From an uncultured Sediminibacterium sp. (lineage in GTDB: Bacteria > Bacteroidota > Bacteroidia > Chitinophagales > Chitinophagaceae), in contig NZ_CAMLMJ010000004.1 of assembly GCF_946481145.1 (NCBI RefSeq), forward strand, positions 62,001 through 126,000: a DNA stretch of 64,000 nucleotides. The letters run 5' to 3'. Within the stretch, counting starts at the first letter, position 1, and every line of letters starts with the position of its first letter. The position numbers and the translations under genes are program-made. Positions 17,448 through 26,565 of this stretch are shown piece by piece. A model generated the notes under the pieces. It searched no databases. It had not been told where the DNA came from and saw nothing but the letters and a program-made list of their open reading frames with translations.

Positions 17448-18572
17448 CTATTTGGAGTAAGCAATAAAGTTGGCTTCGGTAATCAATTGAGGGGTAATCT
17501 TCATTCCATCACGAATGTTTTTCACTCCTTCATACACAATCATCTCCCCTGGTTGAATACCTTGTTCAACAATAAAAAAGTCAGCCACCCGATGGTGATA
17601 AGTAAAGCCTCGCATTTTTACGGTATTGTCTTTACCTACAACAAAAACATAGTTTTTATCCTGTATTTCAAAAACAGATTTTTGAGGTATCAACATGGCA
17701 TCCTTTACTACACTGGTTAAACAAATTTTACCCGATGCACCATGTTTTAAAAGTTTTGCCGGATTTGGGAACCTTGCCCGAAATGCAATTGCGCCGGTAT
17801 TTTCATTGATTTCTCCATCCATGGTTTCTATCTTCCCTTTTTGAGGATAGGTAGTTCCATCAGAAAGTATTAATTGTATTGCTTCATTTCTTGCCGATGA
17901 ATTTGATTGGTCTTTTCGCAGACGCAGGTATTCACTTTCTGATACATGGAAATAAGCAAATACATCATGTATATCAGATATTGTAGTAAGTAATGCGCCG
18001 GGATCAATCAGACTTCCCATTTTTAAAGGGATCCGGTCAATAACTCCATCAAAAGGCGATTTAATGCTTGTTAGCGATAATTTATTTTGAGCACTGGCCA
18101 GTTCTGCATTAGCTTCTTCCACTTTGGCCTTAGTTGCCCTTAACTTAGCGGAAGCAAGTTCATATTCGGTAGCAGAAATCACTTTTTTATCTACCAGCAT
18201 TTTAATCCGGTCTAGCTCAAGCTCAGCAGCTTTTGCTTCTGCCATTGCATTGGAAACATTTGCTTTGGCTTTAGCTACTTCCGTTACATATTCCAGGTCA
18301 TTGATCTGAAATAACAATTGCCCCTTTTTAACTTCCTGGCCTTCGTCTACATAAATATTTTCCAGAAATCCATGCACTCTGGCACGTATTTCAACATTTC
18401 TAACTGCCTGAATTTCCGAAACATATTCGGTCAGCAGCATGGTATCTTTTTTTTGAATGGCCAAAACAGGCAAAGCTGCATGGGCATTTTGATCTATTTC
18501 TTGATTTTTCTTGCTCTTACAGGACGCAAGTATGATAAAAAGAAAAAACGCAAGGGGTAATTTTATACTCAT
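17448..18572 (-). CDS. RND efflux periplasmic adaptor (MFP) lipoprotein
   Basis: The 374-residue protein has a lipoprotein signal (LPLAFFLFIILASCKSKKN). A classic MFP layout follows: a lipoyl half with VHGFLENIYVDEGQEVKKGQ, a coiled-coil hairpin rich in Ala/Glu (AKANVSNAMAEAKAAELELD), then the second lipoyl half SIKSPFDGVIDR. Beta-barrel and membrane-proximal domains complete it, ending with VEQGIQPGEMIVYEGVKNI. It bridges the inner-membrane pump and the outer-membrane channel encoded downstream. Together the three genes form a complete tripartite system. Confidence 0.93.
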   Translation of the reverse strand: MSIKLPLAFFLFIILASCKSKKNQEIDQNAHAALPVLAIQKKDTMLLTEYVSEIQAVRNVEIRARVHGFLENIYVDEGQEVKKGQLLFQINDLEYVTEVAKAKANVSNAMAEAKAAELELDRIKMLVDKKVISATEYELASAKLRATKAKVEEANAELASAQNKLSLTSIKSPFDGVIDRIPLKMGSLIDPGALLTTISDIHDVFAYFHVSESEYLRLRKDQSNSSARNEAIQLILSDGTTYPQKGKIETMDGEINENTGAIAFRARFPNPAKLLKHGASGKICLTSVVKDAMLIPQKSVFEIQDKNYVFVVGKDNTVKMRGFTYHHRVADFFIVEQGIQPGEMIVYEGVKNIRDGMKITPQLITEANFIAYSK

Positions 18573-18665
18573 TTTCTATTTGATGTCTGTTGATGATATA
18601 ATACAAGTACACCAACACTGTTGTACAGTGCAGGACAGGCAATCAATCGATAAAAATGAGGGGGA

Positions 18666-19073
18666 TCAGAATGGGGTTAACCTAAATAAGAATCCATGGA
18701 AATGTCCTAACCCTGGAGTAGGGTAATATAATTGCGTAGTTCGTTGTGGGGATGTTTCCTTCAACTTGGGCTGCACTGCTTTCTTTAGTGCAGCAGCTAT
18801 ACCGATTCTGGGAACAGCGGTTTTCTGAACCACCCTGAAAAGGCTGTAATGAGCACCCGACTCCTCATTATTGGGAATATTATCGGGCAATCCATGAACC
18901 TGCTCTAATAAAAATTCAAGTAAAGTAAAGGATTCAGTCTTATTGAAGCGCAAATCACCTGCATCATCGGCTAGTGAACCCGATGAAAAATGACAACCCG
19001 GACGGGCGGTTACCATATTTGTAAAACCCATGAGCAGTAGCACTATAATTATCTTCTTTAGGAATTTCTTCAT
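18666..19073 (-). CDS. small secreted protein upstream of the RND operon
   Basis: This 135-residue protein has a signal peptide (KKIIIVLLLMGFTNMVTA, with cleavage near ARP). The mature part is about 110 residues, has one Cys near its start, and ends with LYYPTPGLGHFHGFLFRLTP plus F. No known domain is recognised. It lies 93 bases upstream of the adaptor gene on the same strand, and no terminator is obvious between them. It is therefore probably the first gene of the efflux operon, perhaps a periplasmic sensor or small accessory factor (inference). Confidence 0.6.
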   Translation of the reverse strand: MKKFLKKIIIVLLLMGFTNMVTARPGCHFSSGSLADDAGDLRFNKTESFTLLEFLLEQVHGLPDNIPNNEESGAHYSLFRVVQKTAVPRIGIAAALKKAVQPKLKETSPQRTTQLYYPTPGLGHFHGFLFRLTPF

Positions 19074-19183
19074 ACTGTTTCTATTTGCTCATGGAAACGA
19101 TGTTCCGGGTTCGGTTTAAACAAAAATATGAAAATAAGGTTCGTTTAAAGTAATTTGCCCCGCCCGTTTATATTTATATTAAC

Positions 19184-19762
19184 ATGTTTATAGAACCAAA
19201 TTTATCAGGAGAAAGAAGAGGATGGATTGAAGTGATCTGCGGAAGCATGTTCAGTGGCAAAACAGAGGAACTGATCCGAAGGCTGAAAAGGGCCAAGATT
19301 GCCAACCTTAAAGTTGAAATCTATAAACCTGCAATCGATGTGCGATATGATGAAACACAGGTAGTAAGTCATGATGCAAACAGCATTCAAAGCACCCCGA
19401 TCGAAAATTCTCAAACAATTTTACTTCTGGCACAAGATGTTGATGTGGTAGGTATTGATGAAGCCCAGTTTTTTGATGCCGAAATTATGCATGTTTGTGA
19501 AACCCTTGCTTTAAGAGGTATTCGTGTGATTGTTGCAGGACTTGATATGGATTACCTGGGTAAGCCATTTGGACAAATGCCGAATTTGTTGGCCATTGCT
19601 GATTATATCACCAAACTACATGCTATATGCATGAAATGTGGCAATATTGCGAATGTTTCTTACAGGAAAGTGGGAGGCGAAAACCAGGTGATGCTTGGAG
19701 AAAAAGAAACCTATGAACCGAGGTGCAGAAAATGCTATCACGATACGAACCAGCAAGGATAA
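19184..19762 (+). CDS. tdk: thymidine kinase (type II)
   Basis: At 192 residues this is a typical type II thymidine kinase. Walker A is GSMFSGKT at residues 20-27, and the Walker B-like GIDEAQFFD lies near residue 88. The lasso and zinc region has C-x2-C (CMKCG) and a second pair in [28 protein letters not shown] is the conserved loop before the zinc site. It phosphorylates thymidine (and deoxyuridine) with ATP for dTMP salvage. Its stop codon lies at the left edge of repeat copy C. Confidence 0.96.
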   Translation: MFIEPNLSGERRGWIEVICGSMFSGKTEELIRRLKRAKIANLKVEIYKPAIDVRYDETQVVSHDANSIQSTPIENSQTILLLAQDVDVVGIDEAQFFDAEIMHVCETLALRGIRVIVAGLDMDYLGKPFGQMPNLLAIADYITKLHAICMKCGNIANVSYRKVGGENQVMLGEKETYEPRCRKCYHDTNQQG

Positions 19763-20060
19763 ATTTGGCTTCAAGCTGCAAGCTGCAAGCTACATGCCTT
19801 GATGGGTGCCATTTTTGACTTTCTGCTTTTAATGGAATAAATGAGGAGCCCGCGAATTAGATTATTTTGGATCAGTTGGTTAAATAAATATTTGATTGCT
19901 GCTATTGCACAATGAGTTATTAATAGAACACGGATATTCATGATTTTCAGGATTTATCATGATAGATCTTGAAAATCATGAAGATCTGTGTTCCATCATA
20001 CGCGAGACTTAAAGCTCGCGGTTAAATTTCCTTTGACAACAATGGCTCGTAGCTCATAAC
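19761..20060 (+). repeat. MITE-like intergenic element, copy C (about 300 bp)
   Basis: This copy fills the space between tdk and ccmB and runs parallel to the minus-strand sequence of copy A. It starts with AAATTTGGCTTCAAGCTGCA. The core follows (CCTTGATGGGTGCC, TTCTGCTTTTAATGGAATAA, TTATTAATAGAACACGG), then the 68-base palindrome, CGCGGTTAAATTTCC and the right terminal repeat (complement CCATTGTTGTCAAAGGAAA). Single-base indels break the small open frame seen in copies A and B. Confidence 0.75.
19926..19993. repeat. 68-bp near-perfect palindrome nested in copy C
   Basis: It is nearly identical to the palindrome at 5286-5353, with a few changes confined to the outer arm (GATATTC and GATCTGTG). 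It is placed at the same point of the element, directly after TTATTAATA. Confidence 0.8.
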
Positions 20061-20132
20061 TGATTTTTTAAAGGACAGTACGAATAATTATCTTTACGTT
20101 TAAAGTACCCACATTCATCAAAAAATAACTAT

Positions 20133-20792
20133 TTGAAAACAGGCAGTCCCATATTAGCGCTGGTAAAAAAAGATCTGTTGCTTGAAATGAGGCAACAGTA
20201 CACTTTGTATGGGATTTTACTCTATGTAGCTTCTACCATTTTCGTTGTTTATCTATCGATGGGGCAGCCGGAAGATACAGTCTGGAACGGTCTGTTTTGG
20301 GTAATACAGCTTTTCGTTTGCGTGAATGCGGTAGCTAAAAGTTTTCTGGCAGAAGGCCGGGGAAGGATGTTATATTTTTATACCATTGCCGGACCAGTAG
20401 ATTTTGTGCTGGCTAAGCTCCTCTTCAACCTCATACTTATGCTGGTGATGAGCTTACTAAGCCTGCTCATTTTTTCTTTACTGCTTGGTAACCCCCTCTA
20501 CAATTTCTTACAATTTACTTTTATCGCCTGTTTGGGAGGAATCAGCCTGAGCCTTGTATTTACTTTTCTGGCAGCAATCGCCGCAAAAGCACAACAACAA
20601 TCTGCCATGGTAGCCATTATGGGATTTCCCTTAATTATACCCCAGTTATTATTACTGATGAAAATTGCCGGAACAGGTTTTTCTGATGTTATCCAGGCAG
20701 GCTGGTGGCAAATGATCGCAATGCTCGCCGGCTTTGATATACTGGTTGTTGTTCTTGCAGTGATATTGTTTCCTTTTCTCTGGAAAGACTAA
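20133..20792 (+). CDS. ccmB: cytochrome c biogenesis heme exporter subunit CcmB
   Basis: The 219-residue protein has six predicted membrane helices and the CcmB features: ALVKKDLLLEMRQQYTLYG at the cytoplasmic N-terminus, FWVIQLFVCVNAVAKSFLAE, then RGRMLYFYTIAGPVDFVLAK. CcmB is the permease of the CcmAB ABC system that releases heme-loaded CcmE in system I cytochrome c maturation. The start is a TTG at 20133. The partners ccmC and ccmD are 3 kb away on the opposite strand; ccmA and ccmE are not seen here. Confidence 0.9.
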   Translation: MKTGSPILALVKKDLLLEMRQQYTLYGILLYVASTIFVVYLSMGQPEDTVWNGLFWVIQLFVCVNAVAKSFLAEGRGRMLYFYTIAGPVDFVLAKLLFNLILMLVMSLLSLLIFSLLLGNPLYNFLQFTFIACLGGISLSLVFTFLAAIAAKAQQQSAMVAIMGFPLIIPQLLLLMKIAGTGFSDVIQAGWWQMIAMLAGFDILVVVLAVILFPFLWKD

Positions 20793-20795
20793 AGA

Positions 20796-20878
20796 AGATG
20801 GCAGATGGCAGATGGCAGATCTCAGATATCAGATTTTATTCTGGGCACCATCTATCAAATCTGACATCTGACATCTAA
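20796..20878. repeat. inverted array of AGATGGC / CTGACATCT words
   Basis: Three tandem copies of AGATGGC and degenerate AGATCTCAGATATCAGATTT lie opposite AAATCTGACATCTGACATCT, giving a long imperfect hairpin. It fills the gap between the convergent ccmB and AMP nucleosidase genes, so a bidirectional terminator is likely. The same words recur at 38071-38128. Confidence 0.75.
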
Positions 20879-20880
20879 TA

Positions 20881-21651
20881 TCAAAACCTCAGGTGTCTAA
20901 CCGTCTGCCCTTTATTGATGAGTTGTTTCAGTGAGTCGATACCGATTTTCAGGTGCCTTTCAACATAGTCCGCAGTTACTTTTTTATCACTGGCTTCTGT
21001 TTTAACTCCATCCGGAATCATGGGCTGGTCGCTCACCAATAACAAAGCTCCTGTTGGAATTTTATTGAAAAAGCCTACGGTAAAAATTGTTGCAGTTTCC
21101 ATATCGATGGCATAGGCCCTCACTTTTGTGAGATATGCTTTAAATGCATCATCATGCTCCCAAACACGTCTGTTGGTGGTATAAACGGTACCTGTCCAAT
21201 AGTCTACTTTATAATCGCGTATAGTCGTTGAAATAGCTTTCTGCAATGCAAATGCCGGCATTGCAGGAACTTCTGGTGGGAAGTAATCATTGGATGTACC
21301 CTCACCCCTGATTGCAGCAATAGGAAGAATCAGGTCGCCCAGTTTATTCCTTCTCTTTAAACCACCACATTTACCTAAAAACAATACCGCTTCCGGAGCA
21401 ATGGCGGTTAATAAATCCATAATGGTTGCCGCACCCGGACTACCCATGCCAAAATTGATGATGGTTATACCATTTGCAGTAGCACATTGCATTGGCCTGT
21501 CTGCTCCTACCACTTTTACCTTGTTCCATTTGGCGAACATGGTAACATAATTACTGAAGTTGGTGAGTAAAATATATTTACCAAAGTTCTCTAGCTTTTC
21601 ACCGGTATACCTAGGTAACCAGTTGTTCACAATTTCGGCTTTCGTCTTCAT
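20881..21651 (-). CDS. amn: AMP nucleosidase
   Basis: This 256-residue member of the phosphorylase/nucleosidase (PNP/UDP) family matches the short Bacteroidota form of AMP nucleosidase. It has NFGMGSPGAATIMDLLTAI, VLFLGKCGGLKRRNKLGDLI and IRGEGTSNDYFPPEVPA near the substrate pocket. The acidic residues of DMETATIFTVGFF are the usual family signature. It splits AMP to adenine and ribose 5-phosphate. The ATG at 21651 (MKTKAEI) was chosen because the upstream frame lacks homology. It is divergent from the HsdR_N gene. Confidence 0.88.
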   Translation of the reverse strand: MKTKAEIVNNWLPRYTGEKLENFGKYILLTNFSNYVTMFAKWNKVKVVGADRPMQCATANGITIINFGMGSPGAATIMDLLTAIAPEAVLFLGKCGGLKRRNKLGDLILPIAAIRGEGTSNDYFPPEVPAMPAFALQKAISTTIRDYKVDYWTGTVYTTNRRVWEHDDAFKAYLTKVRAYAIDMETATIFTVGFFNKIPTGALLLVSDQPMIPDGVKTEASDKKVTADYVERHLKIGIDSLKQLINKGQTVRHLRF

Positions 21652-21738
21652 AATATATTTATTTTGGTCAACCTGCTCGGTATCTTTGAACAAGTTAATT
21701 GGCTAAAATACAAAAAAACAATCCCACCTGCAAGCATT

Positions 21739-22173
21739 ATGATCAAAATAAACTATCCTTCCTACCCTTTTAAGATAGAACAAAAAGAAGGCAGGGAACA
21801 TATTTTTGATCCATTGCGAAAGAAATGGGTACGCCTCACCCCCGAAGAATGGGTCAGGCAAAACCTGCTTCAATACCTATTACAGGTAAAAGCATATCCC
21901 GCAGCACTTATTGCTGTTGAAAAAGAAATAACGGTTGGCGAACTCCGTAAACGATTTGATATCCTCGTGTATAAAAATAACCAACCCTGGTTATTGATAG
22001 AATGTAAGGAAATGAATACCCCTGTTGAAGAATCGGTATTCCACCAAATGCTAAGGTACCAATCTGCTCTGCAGGCAAGCTTTATGGTGATTACCAATGG
22101 TAATGAAACAAGGGGTTGGACAGTAAAAGAAAATGAAATTCTATCCTTAGATGCTTTACCGGATTATCTGTAA
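21739..22173 (+). CDS. lone HsdR N-terminal (HSDR_N) nuclease-fold protein
   Basis: The 144-residue protein is only the N-terminal nuclease-like domain found in type I restriction R subunits. It has VRQNLLQYLL, RKRFDILVYKNNQPWLLIECK with the PD-(D/E)xK residues (D, then E-C-K), and FMVITNGNETRGWTV. No methylase, specificity or helicase subunit is nearby, so it is not a restriction system by itself. Stand-alone copies are conserved in Bacteroidota, but their role is unknown. The start at 21739 (MIKINYP) is set just before the conserved sequence. Confidence 0.8.
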   Translation: MIKINYPSYPFKIEQKEGREHIFDPLRKKWVRLTPEEWVRQNLLQYLLQVKAYPAALIAVEKEITVGELRKRFDILVYKNNQPWLLIECKEMNTPVEESVFHQMLRYQSALQASFMVITNGNETRGWTVKENEILSLDALPDYL

Positions 22174-22180
22174 CAGGCAC

Positions 22181-22220
22181 ATAATAAAAATGGGAAGCAA
22201 AAGCTCCCCATTTTTATTAT
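22181..22220. terminator. bidirectional terminator hairpin
   Basis: ATAATAAAAATGGGAAGC pairs with GCTCCCCATTTTTATTAT around AAAA with one mismatch. T-runs or A-runs flank the GC stem on both sides. It serves the convergent HsdR_N and glutamate dehydrogenase genes. Confidence 0.85.
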
Positions 22221-22242
22221 TGTAATATCCACTTCAAACCTG

Positions 22243-23664
22243 TTATGGGAAAATACCCAGTTCAGAGTAAGAAGTACCTACTTTATTGATTGCGCATACA
22301 TAAGCTGCTGTACGCATATCAGGAATATCAGGATTGCTTTTCCATATTTCCATGATTTCTCTGGTAGCAGTAATCATGGTTTCTTCCAAACCGCTATGTA
22401 CCAGATCAACTTCTTCCGGACCATGTAATATGAAAGAACGTTCTTTATCATTTACCTGTTTTCCTGTGAGTCCTTCAATCTGACCAAGGATATGGTTATT
22501 CATGTTTTCTGTAAACCTCTTTTCCATACGGCCATAACGAACATGGCTCAGGTTTTTTAGCCATTCGAAATAAGAAACTGTAACACCACCTGCATTCAGG
22601 TACATATCTGGCACTACGAGTATTCCTTTTGCCGCGAAGATTTCATCAGCTTCTGGCGTTAACGGACCATTGGCAGCTTCCCCGATAATTTTTGCTTTTA
22701 CCCTTGGTGCATTCTCTGCATTAATAACATTTTCCAATGCAGCAGGAATCAGGATATCGCATTCCAATTCAAGTGCATCAGTGCTTGTAGCAAGATTGGT
22801 TGCTCCAGGGAAATTCAGGATTGAGCCTGTTTTTTTTCTGTGCAGAAACACTTCATCTTCATTTAATCCATCTGCACTATAAATAGCTCCTTCATATTCT
22901 GCAATTGCTACAACTTTAGAACCATGCTCACGGAAAAATTTAGCAGAATGGTATCCAACATTACCTAAACCTTGCACCACCACAGTTTTTCCTTCTACTC
23001 CAACGGTAAGTCCTAATTTCTGCATTACATCAGGCATATTACATACTTCGCGGATGCCATAGAATACACCAAGGCCTGTAGCTTCTTTTCTACCACGCAC
23101 ACCTCCTTGTGTTACTGGTTTACCGGTAACACAACCTGCTGCATCAATTTCACCCGGCTTCAGTGAAGCATAAGTATCAACGATCCAGGCCATTTCGCGT
23201 TCACCGGTACCATAATCTGGTGCGGGTACATCGATACCAGGACCAATAAAATTTTTCTTTACCAGTTCCGCTGTATAACGACGGGTAATTTTTTCTAACT
23301 CATACGCACTGTGACTACGTGGGTTAATTTTAATACCGCCCTTTCCACCACCAAATGGCACATTTACAATAGCACATTTATAGGTCATCAGAGATGCCAA
23401 TGCCATTACCTCATCCTGGTTTACTTCTTCACTAAAACGAATACCTCCTTTGCAGGGAGATTTATGTTGTGAATGTTGCACGCGATAGGCTTCAATTACT
23501 TCAATGCGGCCATCATCCATTTTTACCGGAAAACGCATGCTGTAAATACTATTACAGGCTTTGATCTGTTCCAGCAATCCCTTCTCCCACTTGGTGAATT
23601 TGGCCGCTTTATCAAAACTTCTTTCAACACTTTGAAAAAAGCTATACGGTTTGTGTTCTGACAT
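22243..23664 (-). CDS. gdhA: glutamate dehydrogenase (Glu/Leu/Phe/Val dehydrogenase family)
   Basis: The 473-residue protein has the two-domain amino-acid dehydrogenase layout. The catalytic domain has SPCKGGIRFSEEVNQDEVMAL and VNVPFGGGKGGI; the Lys of KGG and the following GGGKGG form the glutamate site. The Rossmann domain has VVVQGLGNVGYHSAKFF. IVPDMYLNAGGVTVSYFEW is a family signature. It interconverts glutamate and 2-oxoglutarate plus ammonia; the cofactor preference cannot be read with confidence. It is monocistronic as far as can be seen, with a terminator downstream. Confidence 0.93.
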   Translation of the reverse strand: MSEHKPYSFFQSVERSFDKAAKFTKWEKGLLEQIKACNSIYSMRFPVKMDDGRIEVIEAYRVQHSQHKSPCKGGIRFSEEVNQDEVMALASLMTYKCAIVNVPFGGGKGGIKINPRSHSAYELEKITRRYTAELVKKNFIGPGIDVPAPDYGTGEREMAWIVDTYASLKPGEIDAAGCVTGKPVTQGGVRGRKEATGLGVFYGIREVCNMPDVMQKLGLTVGVEGKTVVVQGLGNVGYHSAKFFREHGSKVVAIAEYEGAIYSADGLNEDEVFLHRKKTGSILNFPGATNLATSTDALELECDILIPAALENVINAENAPRVKAKIIGEAANGPLTPEADEIFAAKGILVVPDMYLNAGGVTVSYFEWLKNLSHVRYGRMEKRFTENMNNHILGQIEGLTGKQVNDKERSFILHGPEEVDLVHSGLEETMITATREIMEIWKSNPDIPDMRTAAYVCAINKVGTSYSELGIFP

Positions 23665-23705
23665 GAGCTAATCGTTTTTGTTTTTTGACGTTTATTGTGT
23701 AGCAG

Positions 23706-23734
23706 ATAGACCATATTCTATGGACCATGGACTA
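23706..23734. repeat. short CCATGGAC-type word array
   Basis: TATGGACCATGGACTA and a degenerate GACCATATTC lie between ccmD and gdhA. They belong to the same family as the longer arrays at 41540 and 50002. The array overlaps the ccmD stop codon. Confidence 0.45.
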
Positions 23735-23944
23735 CCTGCCTTTTTCCAGTTTACTGATTTTGCGATCCAGGTTGGCTACATAAATGAACAGACCTAATAC
23801 GATCGTAACCACTACTGCCATTACTACATAGATTTTCCCATTACTGCGCATAAAATCAGCATTCTCGGTTTGTTGTGCTGACACTACGGTGGTTAGCAAT
23901 AATGCTACGAACGTAATTGCTGTTCTCTGAAATATTTTATTCAT
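23732..23944 (-). CDS. ccmD: CcmD-like small membrane protein
   Basis: At 70 residues the protein has an N-terminal signal-like segment (FVALLLTTVVSAQQ) and one membrane helix (IYVVMAVVVTIVLGLFIYVA), ending in a charged tail (NLDRKISKLEKGR). This is the Bacteroidota CcmD-type layout. CcmD helps release heme-loaded CcmE in cytochrome c maturation. Its start overlaps the end of ccmC by 8 bases, supporting coupled translation and the assignment. Confidence 0.8.
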   Translation of the reverse strand: MNKIFQRTAITFVALLLTTVVSAQQTENADFMRSNGKIYVVMAVVVTIVLGLFIYVANLDRKISKLEKGR

Positions 23945-24617
23945 GGGTTAATCTTTGTTCTTTAATCATTTCATAACGAATACGCAGTGTGCTGATCCAT
24001 ACGCCAAGTAATGTCCAGCCAATTACTGCAGGATAAAAAACAGTCCGCATAGTAGCCGACATATCTTTTCCGTTTAATCCGGGATTACCTTCACTACCTT
24101 CTCCACCTGGGTGTAACGACTCTGTTAATCTGGGTAATATCCAAAGTGTAGGAAATAGCATGAAAAAGGCAAAAATATTATACACCGCCCCAATCCTGGC
24201 TTTCTTCTCTTCTTCCTGCATACTGCCCCTCAAAACAAAATATGCCAGGTAAATCAGCATAGCAATTGCAGCACCGTTCTGTTTTGGATCTCCACTCCAT
24301 GGACTACCCCATTGGTAATTGGCCCATATTGCTCCGGTAGCTAAACCAAGAAATCCAAAAATTGTGCCTGTAATGGCAAAGGCCATTGAATACTGATCAT
24401 GCACCAGTTTTCCGCCACGAAGGTATTTGATGGCATATACCACAGATACACCAAGTAGAATCATCATGGAAAACCACATGGGTACATGGAAAAAGAAATT
24501 TCGAATGGATTCCTGTAACCTGTCATCCAGCCTGGGAACTTCTACCAGGAATCCATAGGAACAGGTATACATAAGTAACAGAAAGGCTAATATCTTCCAC
24601 CAGGCTTTTCGAATCAT
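23937..24617 (-). CDS. ccmC: cytochrome c biogenesis heme transfer protein CcmC/CcsA
   Basis: The 226-residue protein has six predicted membrane helices. The tryptophan-rich heme-handling loop reads ANYQWGSPWSGDPKQNGAAI, and a periplasm-side FFFHVPMWFSM supplies one conserved His. CcmC loads heme on CcmE on the outer face of the inner membrane. The start at 24617 (MIRKAWW) was chosen; upstream sequence in frame is not family-like and approaches the divergent ABC gene. It forms a two-gene operon with ccmD. Confidence 0.9.
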   Translation of the reverse strand: MIRKAWWKILAFLLLMYTCSYGFLVEVPRLDDRLQESIRNFFFHVPMWFSMMILLGVSVVYAIKYLRGGKLVHDQYSMAFAITGTIFGFLGLATGAIWANYQWGSPWSGDPKQNGAAIAMLIYLAYFVLRGSMQEEEKKARIGAVYNIFAFFMLFPTLWILPRLTESLHPGGEGSEGNPGLNGKDMSATMRTVFYPAVIGWTLLGVWISTLRIRYEMIKEQRLTHE

Positions 24618-24785
24618 GATCGTTTTTTTACAGTTGCTGCCGACCCTGGTCAAACTAACAACTGTTTGGCGCAAAATTAGGTGAAAGGCCACCAATAAAA
24701 GCCAGCAAAGTGTAAAATATCTCTCCACATAAATCCAAAAACAGGCTGAGCCAGATTCGGCCATTCGGGCTTATATTGTGGCGAT

Positions 24786-26492
24786 ATGGCCGATCCCATC
24801 CTATCCATCCAGCAGCTATGTGTAGATTTTACCTCGCCCAGCGGTAATCACCGTGCCCTCGACGGTTTAAACCTGACCGTTCGCAGGGGAGAAATAGTAG
24901 CTGTTGTTGGTGAATCTGGCTCTGGCAAATCCGTTACTGCCCTCTCTATTTTAAGGCTGCTTAAGGGGAAACAGGTTAATTATCCATCCGGAAAAATATT
25001 ATTCTATAACGATGAAACTCCCGTAGACCTTTTAACCATTTCGGAGAAAGCCATGCAGGATCTGAGGGGACAAAAAATCGCGATGATTTTTCAGGAACCT
25101 ATGACCGCACTCAACCCCGTTATAACCTGTGGTGAGCAGGTGGCGGAAGCCATTCGCAGACACCTGGATATTGAGGAAAAAAATATCACAAAAAAAGTAA
25201 CCGAACTCTTCCGTCAGGTTCAATTACCTGATCCGGAAAAAATCGGTAGCAGATACCCACATCAACTTAGCGGAGGTCAGAAACAAAGGGTGATGATTGC
25301 TATGGCGATGAGTTGCAACCCTTCGCTATTGATATGTGATGAACCTACAACTGCTCTGGACGTAACTGTGCAGAAAAATATCTTAAAGCTGATCAAAGAA
25401 CTGCAGCTTCATCACGAAATGGGGGTGATTTTTATTACCCATGACCTTGGCGTTGTGGCTGAAATTGCTGATCATATTGCTGTATTGTACAGAGGAAAAT
25501 TATTGGAGGAAGGAAGTACAACTGAAGTGCTCCAACATCCCTCCCATCCATACACCAAAGCTTTACTGGCATGCAGACCAGCATTACATCCTAAAGGAAA
25601 AAAATTACCCGTAGTGAGTGATTTCATGACAGGAGATTTAACGGAAAAAAAAGTGGTCAACACCAGCCAGGATATTTCTATCGTTAAGCCTGGCGACAAC
25701 AACCTGTTAACCGTTCAGGACCTCTGTGTATGGTACCCTACAAAAAAGAATTTCCTGGGAAAACCGATCGACTATTTCAAAGCTGTTAATCAGGTAAGCT
25801 TCACCGTTAAAGAAGGAGAAACACTTGGTTTGGTTGGAGAATCAGGATGTGGCAAAACTACACTTGGGCGTAGCTTATTAGGACTAACCCCGGTTAGCTC
25901 CGGAACAATTCTTTATAAGGGGCATGACCTTACGCATGCGACAGCCCGGGAAAGAATGGTTTTCAGGCGCGATATGCAATTGATATTCCAGGATCCGTAT
26001 TCATCGCTGAATCCTCGTATGACCATTGGAGAAGCCATTGGTGAGCCATTACAAGTGCACGGAATGGTAAAATCGGCTGCGGAAAAAAAAGAGCAGGTAA
26101 TGGATTTACTGGAAAAAGTACAGCTTGGTACGGCCCATTATAACCGTTACCCACATGAATTCAGTGGTGGACAAAGACAAAGAATTGTCATTGCCCGGGC
26201 ACTAGCATTGAAGCCATCCTTTATTGTTTGCGATGAAAGCGTTTCGGCATTGGATGTAAGTGTTCAGGCCCAGGTACTGAATTTATTGAATGAATTGAAA
26301 AGCAGTTTTTCCTTTACGGCCATTTTTATTTCACACGACTTATCGGTAGTTAAGTACATCAGTGATAGAATTATGGTAATGAAAGCTGGAAGTATAGTTG
26401 AATCAGGTGATGCTGAACAGGTTTACTACCATCCAAAATCTGCTTATACCCAACAATTGCTGGAAGCCATTCCGGGATTGAAAATGGGGTAA
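24786..26492 (+). CDS. fused peptide/nickel-type ABC transporter ATPase (two ATPase domains)
   Basis: This 568-residue protein fuses two ABC ATPase domains of the Dpp/Opp type. The first has Walker A GESGSGKS near residue 38, signature [18 protein letters not shown] and Walker [14 protein letters not shown]. The second has [25 protein letters not shown] and [13 protein letters not shown]. Each domain ends with the HPxHPYTK or [12 protein letters not shown] motif typical of oligopeptide transport ATPases. It is similar to YejF or GsiA in layout. No permease or binding-protein gene adjoins it, so the substrate is unknown. Confidence 0.92.
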   Translation: MADPILSIQQLCVDFTSPSGNHRALDGLNLTVRRGEIVAVVGESGSGKSVTALSILRLLKGKQVNYPSGKILFYNDETPVDLLTISEKAMQDLRGQKIAMIFQEPMTALNPVITCGEQVAEAIRRHLDIEEKNITKKVTELFRQVQLPDPEKIGSRYPHQLSGGQKQRVMIAMAMSCNPSLLICDEPTTALDVTVQKNILKLIKELQLHHEMGVIFITHDLGVVAEIADHIAVLYRGKLLEEGSTTEVLQHPSHPYTKALLACRPALHPKGKKLPVVSDFMTGDLTEKKVVNTSQDISIVKPGDNNLLTVQDLCVWYPTKKNFLGKPIDYFKAVNQVSFTVKEGETLGLVGESGCGKTTLGRSLLGLTPVSSGTILYKGHDLTHATARERMVFRRDMQLIFQDPYSSLNPRMTIGEAIGEPLQVHGMVKSAAEKKEQVMDLLEKVQLGTAHYNRYPHEFSGGQRQRIVIARALALKPSFIVCDESVSALDVSVQAQVLNLLNELKSSFSFTAIFISHDLSVVKYISDRIMVMKAGSIVESGDAEQVYYHPKSAYTQQLLEAIPGLKMG

Positions 26493-26502
26493 TTTTTCAT
26501 TA

Positions 26503-26537
26503 TTTGCACCAAAAACGGCAAAAAATCAGTACCTTTG
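26503..26537 (+). promoter_or_regulatory. Bacteroidota-type promoter for queA
   Basis: TTTG at 26503-26506 and TACCTTTG at 26530-26537 are separated by 23 bases. This is an exact match to the Bacteroidota -33/-7 pattern with TAnnTTTG. The queA start is 28 bases downstream. Confidence 0.7.
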
Positions 26538-26565
26538 CCGACTTCATAAAAAATCATGCCGTAAC

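Noticed and set aside
21739..22173. Possible type I restriction system
   Set aside because: Only the HsdR N-terminal domain is present; no methylase, specificity or helicase genes adjoin it.
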